Assembly (NCBI GenBank): GCA_013044415.1
Contig: JABEUO010000011.1
Span: 1-13,751 of the forward strand
From: Acidimicrobiaceae bacterium
GTDB lineage: Bacteria > Actinomycetota > Acidimicrobiia > Acidimicrobiales > Acidimicrobiaceae
Direction: 5' to 3'
DNA length: 13,751 nucleotides
How positions within the stretch are numbered: position 1 is the stretch's first letter; each line of letters opens with the position of its first letter. A program made the position numbers and the translations under genes. Below are positions 6,892-13,751 of the stretch, one piece after another. The notes beneath the pieces were generated by a model. That model saw only the letters and a list, made by a program, of their open reading frames with translations, had not been told where the DNA came from and searched no databases.

Positions 6892-7674
6892 CTATGACAG
6901 TCCCTTTCGTGCACACAGGTAGAGGAGTCTCGGTATCTCCCTAACGAATTTATACTCCCACGCCTTGTCAACAAAGCCCTGCGGAGGTGCCGGTTCTTCC
7001 ATCTTCTCGACAAAGAGGCCCTTCGAAGCCATCTGATTGATGTACCGGGAAAGTGGTCGATGCACAAAAGGTATGAAAACGTCCTTGGCGACCTCTTCGA
7101 AGGAGAGGTCTTCTTTTAGATAGGGTCCGATCCTCCAGTACTGCTCGGCGAGCTCAACGTCATCGATAAAGCCAGATCCCGGAGTTTGCAAAAGTGGATG
7201 ATTCAAGAAAAAAAGGAAGTGGCCTCCCGGTTTGAGAACCCTTGCAACTTCAGAGATTGCCAATTCGAATTCGATTACGTGCTCGAAGACCAGACATGCC
7301 ACCACTGCGTCGAAGGACTCTGGCCCAAATGGGAGTTCCTTCGCTTCGCCCCTCACCAACATATCAATCCCACCGCGCTCTAGCGCACTTTGAAGCTGCA
7401 TGATCGCTGGATCGATACCAACAACTGTTACCTGGTTGGCTAGTCTCCTCCTGATCGCCCGGGAGATCTGACCGTCACCTACGCCAAGGTCCAAAATCGC
7501 CCGAATACCGAGCCTTTCCACCTCGTCCACGGCCATGGGGATTATTTGTTCTTCGTACTCGGGATCTGCTCCGTTGGTAAAGTTCGTCTGCCACCACTTT
7601 GCATGATCTTCCCATAGGTCTTTAGAGGCGGCTCTAAAGATGTCGAGATCAAATCCTTCGTCATTGGGATCCAT
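6892..7674 (-). CDS. Class I SAM-dependent methyltransferase, substrate unknown
   Basis: The 260-residue product has a class I Rossmann methyltransferase fold (Methyltransf_11-like). Motif I, ILDLGVGDGQIS (60-71), binds S-adenosylmethionine; VVGIDPA (84-90) carries the acidic residue contacting the ribose; then come ELPFGPESFDAVVACLVFEHV (motifs II-III, 113-133) and VLKPGGHFLFFLNHPLL (146-162). The C-terminal part (170-260), with many aromatic residues, is probably the substrate-binding lid. It has no signal peptide or membrane helix. ATG at 7674 lacks a ribosome-binding site; a TAGTGT hexamer 9 bases upstream could act as a -10 for a nearly leaderless message. It is 83 bases behind uvrC and nearly touches rapZ, an unusual insertion between genes that normally adjoin. 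A small molecule, quinone, lipid or RNA substrate is possible; nothing in the sequence decides. Confidence 0.88.
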   Translation of the reverse strand: MDPNDEGFDLDIFRAASKDLWEDHAKWWQTNFTNGADPEYEEQIIPMAVDEVERLGIRAILDLGVGDGQISRAIRRRLANQVTVVGIDPAIMQLQSALERGGIDMLVRGEAKELPFGPESFDAVVACLVFEHVIEFELAISEVARVLKPGGHFLFFLNHPLLQTPGSGFIDDVELAEQYWRIGPYLKEDLSFEEVAKDVFIPFVHRPLSRYINQMASKGLFVEKMEEPAPPQGFVDKAWEYKFVREIPRLLYLCARKGLS

Positions 7675-7714
7675 AAATAAAAGACACTAGCCCACCTGAA
7701 TGAAGAACTTGTCT

Positions 7715-7728
7715 GCCGCTCTGGCGGC
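7715..7728 (-). other. Small GC hairpin between uvrC and the methyltransferase gene
   Basis: A perfect 5-bp stem (GCCGC / GCGGC, loop of 4) lies in the 83-base gap. No T-run follows on the minus strand, so it is at most a weak terminator or an RNA-stability structure. Its presence fits the idea that the methyltransferase-rapZ-yvcK group may be transcribed partly on its own. Confidence 0.3.
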
Positions 7729-7757
7729 TTTGAAATCGCGAAGTCCTTGCGGCTCTA

Positions 7758-9611
7758 TCAGGAGCCATGCAGGGTCTCAAAAAGTGCAACAGCTACCGCC
7801 GCAGGAAGCACTTTGGCTTGGGATATTTCATCCAAGCTCGCACTGTTAAGCCTGTTTATCCCACCAAAGTGGTCAATTATCGCCCTCTTGCGCTTGGGTC
7901 CGAGTCCAACTACCGAATCCAACCTCGTCTCAAGAGCCCCCTTACCTCTGAGCTGGCGATGGTATGAGATAGCAAATCGGTGCGCCTCATCCCTAATCTG
8001 CTGCAAAAGAAAAAGCGCTGGAGAGGCTCGGGGGATCCTAATCGAATCAGCCCTATCGGGTCGAAAAACCTCTTCATACTCTTTGGCGAGCGAAGCAAGT
8101 TCTATCTTCCCAGAAAGACCCAGGGACTCAAGTACCCTAACCGCCACATTGAGCTGTCCTTTTCCTCCGTCGACCAACAGCAAATTAGGTGGATAGGAAA
8201 ACTTACGACCCAGTTCCGGTCCCCCGGTGGCGGTTTCTGATAGGTAGCTTACGAGCCTCCTCCTCAGTACTTCCTCCATCGCTCCGTAGTCGTCATTTTT
8301 TGGAATAGATACTCTGAAGCGCCTGTAGTCGGCCCTCTTTACGATTCCGTCCTCCATCACGACCATTGATCCCACATAATTGGTTCCTTGCAGATGTGAC
8401 ATGTCATAACATTCAATCCGAAGTGGAGCTTCTTTGAGTTCCAGGAAATTAGCAAGATCGGTCAATGCCTTTGCCCTCGCATTATGATCAGAGGCTCTTT
8501 TTAGCCGGTGCCTCTTCATCTCGTCCTTGGCGTTTTCGGTAGCCATTGACAACATAGACCTTTTATGACCACGCTGTGGAACGGTGATTCTCGCTTTCGA
8601 TCCACGAAGCTCGCTAAGCCAAGCAGTAAGTAGTACGTTTTCCGGAGAATCTAGAGCCACCACCACCTCAGGGGGGAGTTCGATATGCGACTCGCCATAA
8701 TGTAGTTCCACTACCCTTGCTTGTAACTCGGCATCGGTGAGGTCTTCGACCCGGTCGATGATCATCCCCCTCCTTCCGAGTAGCCTCCCCTTGCGGACGT
8801 GGAGAACCTGGACCGAGGCTTCCAATTCGTCCGAGAAGATACCTATCACGTCTAGGTCAACTCCGCCCTCAACCATGACCTCTTGCTTAGAGACGACCCT
8901 GTCGATCGCCTCAAGGCGATCCCTAACACGAGCGGCCCTCTCAAATTCGAGTTGGGAAGCGAGGGTCTTCATTTCAGAGTTGAGCCTTCCGACTATTGCC
9001 TTAGTGTCACCTTTCAAAAAGGAGCAGAGTTCGTCAACCGTGCTTCGGTAGGTTTCGCTATCCACCGCCGAGATGCACGGTCCCTTGCACCTTTCAATGT
9101 GATAGAGGAGACATGGCTTAGCGAGTCGCCTCTGTCTTTCGAACCTAAGGTCTGAACATGTGCGGATCTGAAAGGCCTTCTGTAACATGTCCAAGGTCTC
9201 CCTCAATGCCGAGGCGTGCGGGTAAGGGCCGAAATACTTCACCCCTTTCTGCCTTGCTGCCCGCGTCACAAAGGCCTTTGGCCAGGTTTGATTGACCGTC
9301 ACGGCAAGAACTGGATAGCTTTTGTCATCCCTCAACTTCACGTTATAACGAGGCTTGTACCTTTTTATCAGGCTGAACTCGAGTACCAGGGCCTCGACAT
9401 CGGTGTCCACCTGAATCCACTCGAGCGATTCTGCTTGCGCCATCATCAGTTGCGTCCGAGGCATAAGGGTATCTAGGGGTTGAAAATAGTTCTGTATCCT
9501 CTGCCTGAGGGATTTAGCCTTTCCGACATAGATCACACGGCCATCACTATCGAGAAACTGGTAGGAGCCGGGCGCATCAGGAATCGACTGCGAGGGGGGC
9601 TTCTGTAGCAA
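7758..9611 (-). CDS. uvrC: UvrABC system protein C (excinuclease subunit)
   Basis: UvrC makes both incisions flanking a lesion after UvrA and UvrB have found it. The 617-residue protein shows the GIY-YIG nuclease domain for the 3' cut (about 12-92, with PGSYQF and VIYVGKAKSLRQRI), and four cysteines (152, 167, 175, 179) spaced as in UvrC proteins that bind an iron-sulfur cluster. It also has a UVR motif (about 205-240) that contacts UvrB and the RNase-H-like domain for the 5' cut (ECYDMSHLQGT around Asp403, LLVDGGKGQ around Asp481, RDEAHRFA around 540-547). The C-terminus has two helix-hairpin-helix motifs (about 565-615). Full length is present. TTG at 9611 is the start because AAGGAGG lies 5 bases upstream. 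It follows uvrA by 57 bases. No LexA-type CGAAC-N4-GTTCG box was seen upstream. Confidence 0.98.
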   Translation of the reverse strand: MLQKPPSQSIPDAPGSYQFLDSDGRVIYVGKAKSLRQRIQNYFQPLDTLMPRTQLMMAQAESLEWIQVDTDVEALVLEFSLIKRYKPRYNVKLRDDKSYPVLAVTVNQTWPKAFVTRAARQKGVKYFGPYPHASALRETLDMLQKAFQIRTCSDLRFERQRRLAKPCLLYHIERCKGPCISAVDSETYRSTVDELCSFLKGDTKAIVGRLNSEMKTLASQLEFERAARVRDRLEAIDRVVSKQEVMVEGGVDLDVIGIFSDELEASVQVLHVRKGRLLGRRGMIIDRVEDLTDAELQARVVELHYGESHIELPPEVVVALDSPENVLLTAWLSELRGSKARITVPQRGHKRSMLSMATENAKDEMKRHRLKRASDHNARAKALTDLANFLELKEAPLRIECYDMSHLQGTNYVGSMVVMEDGIVKRADYRRFRVSIPKNDDYGAMEEVLRRRLVSYLSETATGGPELGRKFSYPPNLLLVDGGKGQLNVAVRVLESLGLSGKIELASLAKEYEEVFRPDRADSIRIPRASPALFLLQQIRDEAHRFAISYHRQLRGKGALETRLDSVVGLGPKRKRAIIDHFGGINRLNSASLDEISQAKVLPAAVAVALFETLHGS

Positions 9612-9616
9612 TTCAG

Positions 9617-9623
9617 CCTCCTT
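9617..9623 (-). promoter_or_regulatory. Strong ribosome-binding site for the uvrC TTG start
   Basis: AAGGAGG, nearly a full complement of the 16S rRNA tail, is 5 bases before the TTG at 9611. It may compensate for the weak start codon. Confidence 0.8.
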
Positions 9624-9668
9624 CCGCCCGGCACCATGAGCTAAATCCCAGGTGCGAACCTCGATTAC

Positions 9669-12506
9669 TCATCGGCCAATCAGCGGTCGAAGGAACTGTC
9701 CGGTGTAACTATCCCCCACTTCGGCGAGGTCCTCTGGAGTCCCTTCTGCGAGTACGTAGCCCCCTCCATCCCCACCCTCGGGTCCTAAATCGATAATCCA
9801 GTCGACGGTCTTGATAACATCGAGGTTGTGCTCTATCACAACCACGGTATTTCCATTGTCGACCAAGGCAGAGAGTATGTTTAACAGTCTTCTGATATCC
9901 TCAAAGTGAAGGCCGGTAGTCGGCTCATCCAAGATGTAGAAGGTGTGTCCGGTAGCTCTTTTTGAAAGCTCCGTAGCCAACTTAACTCGTTGGGCCTCTC
10001 CGCCTGAAAGGGTTGTGGCACTCTGCCCGAGCTTCACATATCCGAGTCCGACCTCGTCGAGTGTCTTTAAGTGCCGAGCGATCTTCGGTTGAGCTGAAAA
10101 GAAGGCGCTGGCTTCGGAAACCGACATATCCAAGACGTCGGCAATCGACTTGCCCTTCCAGGTCACCTCCAAAGTATCACGATTGTACCTAGCACCCTTG
10201 CAAAGTTCACAAGGTACATAGACATCAGGTAGAAAGTTCATTTCGATCCTGATAGTTCCATCACCGGAACAGTTCTCGCACCTTCCACCCCTGACGTTGA
10301 ATGAGAATCTTCCTGGCATATAGCCCCTTGCCCGTGACTCCTGGGTCTCAGCGAATAGCTTTCTGATCCCGTCGAATACTCCGGTATAGGTGGCCGGATT
10401 GGACCGGGGAGTTCTACCTATCGGCGATTGGTCGATATCGACTACCTTGTCGATGCTTTCAGTTCCAGATATACTCCTGTGCCGGCCAGGTACGACCTTT
10501 GCACGATAGACCTTCTGCCTCAGTCCCTTGAGGAGAATCTCATTAACAAGGGTGGACTTTCCGGAACCCGAGACGCCGGTGATGGCGGTCAGCTTTCCCA
10601 AGGGAAAGTCGACTGTGATGTCTTTGAGGTTATTCTCCTTTGCGCCTTCAACTACTACCGAAGCACCGTTTCCATCTCTTCGATAGCCGGGCAACGCAAT
10701 CGACTTTCTGCCGGATAGATACGCCCCCGTTACCGAAGCTTGCGAGGAGCACAGGTCGGCGTAGCTGCCTGCAGAAACCACCTCACCGCCGTGTTCGCCG
10801 GCACCTGGTCCAATGTCGACTATGTAGTCAGCGGACTTGATCGTATCTTCGTCGTGTTCGACGACGATCACGGTGTTGCCGAGATCACGAAGTTTGGTCA
10901 AGGTCGCAATCAGCCTATGGTTATCCCTCTGGTGCAACCCAATCGACGGTTCATCTAGGACATAAAGCACACCCGCAAGTCCCGATCCAATCTGGGAGGC
11001 CAGCCTGATCCTTTGGGCCTCTCCACCAGAGAGCGAAGCCGAAGCCCGTGCCAAGGTGAGGTAATCGAGCCCTACATCGAGCAAGAAGTTGAGCCGAGCG
11101 ACAACCTCCTTTATCACCTGCTTGGCTATTTTTGTGTCCCTTGATGATAGCTTCATAGCCGATATACGCTGGGCGCAGCGCGATATCGAAAGGCTACAGA
11201 GGGAATAGATATCCAACCCATCAACTGTTACGGAGAGGGATTCGGGTTTGAGGCGCGCCCCGGAGCATGCCGGACAGGGGGCAACCCTCATGTAACCTTC
11301 CCACATCGCCCGGTAGGAATCGGACTCCGCTTCTGTCAACTTCCTTTCGAGCCACGGGACGACTCCCTCATAGTTGAGCGAAAATTTTCTCGTCTTCCCC
11401 CATCTATTTTGGTGAGATACTATGACCGCTTCACCAGTGCCGTATAGAACAATCTTCTTCTGCTCCTCCGTCAGGGTCGACCAGGACTTATTAAGCGGAA
11501 TTCCATTTTCCCGCGCCACTGACTCAAGGACAGATTGGAAGTACTCAGACCTAACGCTTGCCCATGGAGCAACCGCCCCCTGGAGTATGCTGAGTCTCTC
11601 GTCAGGTATAACCAGTTCTACGTCGGCCTCAAATCTAGTACCAAGGCCGTCACAGCGAGGGCATGCTCCGTATGGTGAGTTGAATGAAAAACTCCTCGGC
11701 GCTACCTCTGCGATGCTAACTCCACAATTGGGACAGGCCAGCGCCTCTGAGAAGACCAAAAGGTCTAGATAGTTTCCAGACTTGTCGACGACTTGCGCCT
11801 CGAGCATCCCAGAGGTCAATTCAAGGGCTGCCTCAACGGAGTCGGTCAGTCTCCTCTGGATGCCGTCTTTGACAACCAGCCGATCCACCACCACGTCGAC
11901 ATTGTGGTTCTCATAGCGGGCCAACGAAAGCTTGGATCTGTCAGAAAGCTCGATAATGTCACCGTCGACCCTCGCCCTCGAAAAGCCCTTCCGTGCCAGA
12001 TCGTCCAGTAGTCCCTGGTATTCCCCCTTGCGTCCCCGTACCACGGGAGCCAAAAGCAAAAACCGAGTTCCCTCTTCGAGAAGCATCAGTCTGTCGACGA
12101 TCTCTTCGGCACTCTGCTTGGATACCTCACGATTACATTGTGGGCAGTGCGGAACCCCAATCCTGGCATAGAGTAGCCGAAGGTAGTCGTAGACTTCGGT
12201 CACCGTCCCTACCGTTGAACGGGGATTTTTAGATGCAGACTTCTGATCTATGGAAATCGCGGGTGACAGGCCCTCGATAAAATCCACATCCGGCTTCTCC
12301 ATCAGCCCCAGGAACTGCCTAGCATACGAGGAGAGGGACTCCACGTAGCGTCTCTGACCTTCAGCAAATATGGTGTCAAAGGCCAAGGAAGACTTACCCG
12401 ACCCCGAGAGACCGGTAAAGACAATTAGTCGATCACGCGGAAGCTCTACGGAAATGTTCTTCAAATTGTGCTCTTTTGCACCCTGTACTATGAGCTTCTC
12501 TGCCAT
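9669..12506 (-). CDS. uvrA: UvrABC system protein A (damage-sensing ATPase)
   Basis: UvrA dimers scan DNA for bulky lesions and load UvrB. The 945-residue protein is complete and has the tandem ABC ATPase layout. First half: Walker A GLSGSGKS (32-39), CPQC (121-124), zinc module with Cys258/261/282/285, signature LSGGE (492-496), Walker B VLDEP (516-520). Second half: Walker A GVSGSGKS (644-651), zinc module with Cys743/746/766/769, signature LSGGE (833-837), Walker B ILDEP (858-862). Nothing essential is missing. The ATG at 12506 has no ribosome-binding site at a useful distance but is placed as expected for a leaderless message (see the promoter entry). uvrC follows 57 bases later, so both can be co-transcribed. 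A transporter gene ends 52 bases upstream on the same strand. Confidence 0.99.
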   Translation of the reverse strand: MAEKLIVQGAKEHNLKNISVELPRDRLIVFTGLSGSGKSSLAFDTIFAEGQRRYVESLSSYARQFLGLMEKPDVDFIEGLSPAISIDQKSASKNPRSTVGTVTEVYDYLRLLYARIGVPHCPQCNREVSKQSAEEIVDRLMLLEEGTRFLLLAPVVRGRKGEYQGLLDDLARKGFSRARVDGDIIELSDRSKLSLARYENHNVDVVVDRLVVKDGIQRRLTDSVEAALELTSGMLEAQVVDKSGNYLDLLVFSEALACPNCGVSIAEVAPRSFSFNSPYGACPRCDGLGTRFEADVELVIPDERLSILQGAVAPWASVRSEYFQSVLESVARENGIPLNKSWSTLTEEQKKIVLYGTGEAVIVSHQNRWGKTRKFSLNYEGVVPWLERKLTEAESDSYRAMWEGYMRVAPCPACSGARLKPESLSVTVDGLDIYSLCSLSISRCAQRISAMKLSSRDTKIAKQVIKEVVARLNFLLDVGLDYLTLARASASLSGGEAQRIRLASQIGSGLAGVLYVLDEPSIGLHQRDNHRLIATLTKLRDLGNTVIVVEHDEDTIKSADYIVDIGPGAGEHGGEVVSAGSYADLCSSQASVTGAYLSGRKSIALPGYRRDGNGASVVVEGAKENNLKDITVDFPLGKLTAITGVSGSGKSTLVNEILLKGLRQKVYRAKVVPGRHRSISGTESIDKVVDIDQSPIGRTPRSNPATYTGVFDGIRKLFAETQESRARGYMPGRFSFNVRGGRCENCSGDGTIRIEMNFLPDVYVPCELCKGARYNRDTLEVTWKGKSIADVLDMSVSEASAFFSAQPKIARHLKTLDEVGLGYVKLGQSATTLSGGEAQRVKLATELSKRATGHTFYILDEPTTGLHFEDIRRLLNILSALVDNGNTVVVIEHNLDVIKTVDWIIDLGPEGGDGGGYVLAEGTPEDLAEVGDSYTGQFLRPLIGR

Positions 12507-12512
12507 AGTCCA

Positions 12513-12542
12513 AGTGTAGTTTCACCTCGGAAATATTTTCCG
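12513..12542 (-). promoter_or_regulatory. Possible leaderless uvrA promoter with overlapping palindrome
   Basis: TACACT (12518-12513) fits the actinobacterial -10 pattern TAnnnT and ends 6 bases before the uvrA ATG. That puts the expected transcription start at the A of the start codon. The -35 position has no TTGACA-like hexamer. Instead a 15-base palindrome (CGGAAA-ATA-TTTCCG, 12542-12528) overlies it and could be a regulator's operator. It does not match the LexA box. Geometry and symmetry are seen directly; function is inferred. Confidence 0.4.
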
Positions 12543-12558
12543 GGTTGACCCTTTGCTC

Positions 12559-13386
12559 CTAGGACGATGCAAGTACAACCGAAACCATTGTGACCAGGGC
12601 TCCAAGTAATTGTGGCCTAGTCAACCTCTCTTTGGCGAAGATCGATGCCAGCGTCGTCGTGGTGACCGGGTAAAGAGCCCCAAGCGCGCCAACCAAGGCG
12701 AGCTGCCCCAATTGGGAAGAGGCAGCAAAGAGCGCATTTGCGCCAATGTCCAACAGGCCTACTAGGCCGAGAAATAGCAGAGCCGATCTGTTCGCCTTGA
12801 GGTGTGGCTTGCGGATCAGGGCCAAAACCAAAAGCACCACAATGTTGGTAACCCTCTGTATGGCTAGCGTCGCCAAGATACCGTGCGAAGCAGACTGCGC
12901 AATGGCCGTAAAAACGAAACCAAAGCCAACAGCGGAGATCGCCGCAAAGGATACCGACCTGATATTAGCGTGCGCAAATCCCTTTAAATTGAGTCCGCTT
13001 ACGATCGCCACCCCTACCACGCAACCCACGAGCCCAAACAGTCTGATCACCGAGATCCGCTCACCGAGAAAAAGACCGACGACAACCGGAACGGCACCGG
13101 AGGTAGCCGACACCGGCCCGACTATACCCATTGGACCGATGGCGAGTGCCCGGTAATAAATGCCGAGGGCTAACGGTCCGACTATTCCAGCTCCAACCGC
13201 CCAAAGCAAAGACTTGCTTATCGCGAAGCCACCCATGAATGCACTGACCACGAGGACCGCAACCATAGCCGTACCTTGCGAATACAGCACACTCGCAAAG
13301 GCGGAAATTCGGCGGGACAACATGCCCCCACCGAAATCAGCACTGCCCCAAGCAACACTGGAGAGAACCGCCAAGAGGGCGCCCAA
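12559..13386 (-). CDS. EamA/DMT-family membrane transporter
   Basis: The 275-residue product is almost entirely hydrophobic, with about ten membrane helices arranged as two EamA repeats (roughly 1-130 and 142-275), the drug/metabolite transporter fold. Family-typical features are the start LLAVLSSVAWGSADFGGG, GPLALGIYYRALAIGP in the first repeat, and the matching repeat ends LGERISVIRLFGLVGCVVGVAIV and AKERLTRPQLLGALVTMVSVVLAS. DMT proteins export or exchange amino acids, nucleotides or drugs; the substrate here cannot be told. TTG at 13386 is chosen because GGAGG (13397-13393) lies 6 bases upstream and the first helix then starts normally. It ends 52 bases before uvrA but has no obvious functional link to repair. 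No well-formed promoter was found upstream. Confidence 0.9.
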   Translation of the reverse strand: MGALLAVLSSVAWGSADFGGGMLSRRISAFASVLYSQGTAMVAVLVVSAFMGGFAISKSLLWAVGAGIVGPLALGIYYRALAIGPMGIVGPVSATSGAVPVVVGLFLGERISVIRLFGLVGCVVGVAIVSGLNLKGFAHANIRSVSFAAISAVGFGFVFTAIAQSASHGILATLAIQRVTNIVVLLVLALIRKPHLKANRSALLFLGLVGLLDIGANALFAASSQLGQLALVGALGALYPVTTTTLASIFAKERLTRPQLLGALVTMVSVVLASS

Positions 13387-13705
13387 TGAAGACCTCCGAA
13401 TTGCCCCAAAAGAAGCCCTAAAGAAATACGAAAGAAATATCTAGTGGCCAGGTTAGCAAGATTCGGCTAGCTCTCTTTTCAAATCGACGGCAATTCGAAA
13501 GGTATTGGTCACCACCTCAAGGACCGGAGCCACCCTGATACGTCGGGTACTTTTGAATTTGGACATAAATATAAGGCGGGTTCAATCCGATACACCCTCT
13601 AAAATTCTCCGTTTCTTTGGAGCGACTAAGCGAGGTCTTTTAGATTTAACTGAGCGTTGGACGCCATAACATGAGGCTTTAATGCCCACGGCCTGACCTA
13701 CTGCA
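13387..13705. other. Intergenic region upstream of the transporter gene
   Basis: Apart from the ribosome-binding site of the transporter gene, I find no gene in these bases. A minus-strand frame open from the right edge to a TGA at 13584-13582 passes through the insertion-sequence end and has a basic tail (KSKRPRLVAPKKRRIL); I do not call it a gene. There is an AT-rich patch (about 13550-13575) and a weak 4-bp hairpin (CTCC/GGAG near 13607-13622). The part adjoining 13706 should be the host DNA flanking the insertion sequence. Confidence 0.5.
13393..13397 (-). promoter_or_regulatory. Ribosome-binding site for the transporter TTG start
   Basis: GGAGG lies 6 bases before the TTG at 13386. This is the third TTG start in the window, after pgk and uvrC, with a strong site at nearly the same spacing. 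Confidence 0.7.
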
Positions 13706-13706
13706 A

Positions 13707-13751
13707 TTGAAACCTCCCCACGGCTAAAGCCGGGGGATTCCTGGCTCAGGC
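13707..13751 (-). mobile_element. Terminal hairpin of an IS200/IS605-type element (truncated by window edge)
   Basis: On the minus strand, GGAATCCCC, CGGC, a TTTA loop, GCCG, a bulged T, then GGGGAGG and TTTCAA form a 9-bp stem with one bulge. This GAATCCCC...GGGGAGGTTTCAA pattern is the one I know from the right ends of IS200/IS605 (IS1341/TnpB-type) elements, which transpose through subterminal hairpins and leave no target duplication. In TnpB elements this end also encodes the 3' part of the omegaRNA, whose guide is the flanking DNA. The orientation implies that tnpB lies beyond 13751 on the minus strand, with the element ending near 13707. No transposase gene is inside the window. The hairpin is certain; the family call rests on pattern memory, and it could be a solitary remnant. 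Confidence 0.65.

Noticed and set aside
13575..13600. T-arm-like GGGTTCAATCC suggesting a tRNA fragment
   Set aside because: The flanking bases do not form the 5-bp T-stem and no other tRNA arms are nearby.

Overview
All protein genes and the tRNA in this window lie on the minus strand, so the biology reads from high to low coordinates. The gene set is uvrA, uvrC, rapZ, yvcK, then gap, pgk, tpiA and secG. Having uvrC-rapZ-yvcK next to gap-pgk-tpiA-secG is typical of Actinobacteriota. GC content looks only moderate (a little over half by eye). TTG and GTG starts are frequent, and RapZ has the GAGRST P-loop I associate with actinobacteria. I infer a moderate-GC, deep-branching actinobacterium such as an Acidimicrobiia member; the phylum is fairly secure, the class is a guess.

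Layout, in transcription order. (1) 13751-13707: the terminal hairpin of an IS200/IS605-type (TnpB-family) insertion sequence, with the element body beyond the window edge. (2) 13705-13387: about 320 bases with no convincing gene. (3) 13386-12559: an EamA/DMT-family 10-helix transporter. (4) 12506-5100: uvrA and uvrC (nucleotide excision repair), an unassigned class I SAM-dependent methyltransferase, rapZ and yvcK, with short gaps or a near-overlap. (5) A promoter at 5038-5010 opens the lower-glycolysis operon gap-pgk-tpiA, followed by secG (4976-1593). (6) tRNA-Leu(GAG) at 1513-1427, with a hairpin directly downstream. (7) A HEXXH zinc-metalloprotease-like protein (1301-429) and a possible 58-residue small gene behind it (413-237). 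(8) 236-1: nothing convincing.

How the genes fit together: UvrA and UvrC supply two of the three UvrABC excision proteins. RapZ and YvcK are regulators tied to amino-sugar and central-carbon or cell-wall metabolism. Gap, Pgk and TpiA carry out consecutive steps of lower glycolysis and gluconeogenesis. SecG is a small subunit of the Sec translocon.

Most of the window is conserved housekeeping DNA. The points worth a second look are the IS605/omegaRNA-like end at the right edge, a PGK that lacks a segment of about 20 residues, the absence of whiA at its usual place after yvcK, the methyltransferase between uvrC and rapZ, a uvrA start arranged like a leaderless transcript with an overlapping palindrome, and the metalloprotease plus small-ORF pair beside tRNA-Leu. 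I see no clear new multi-gene system.
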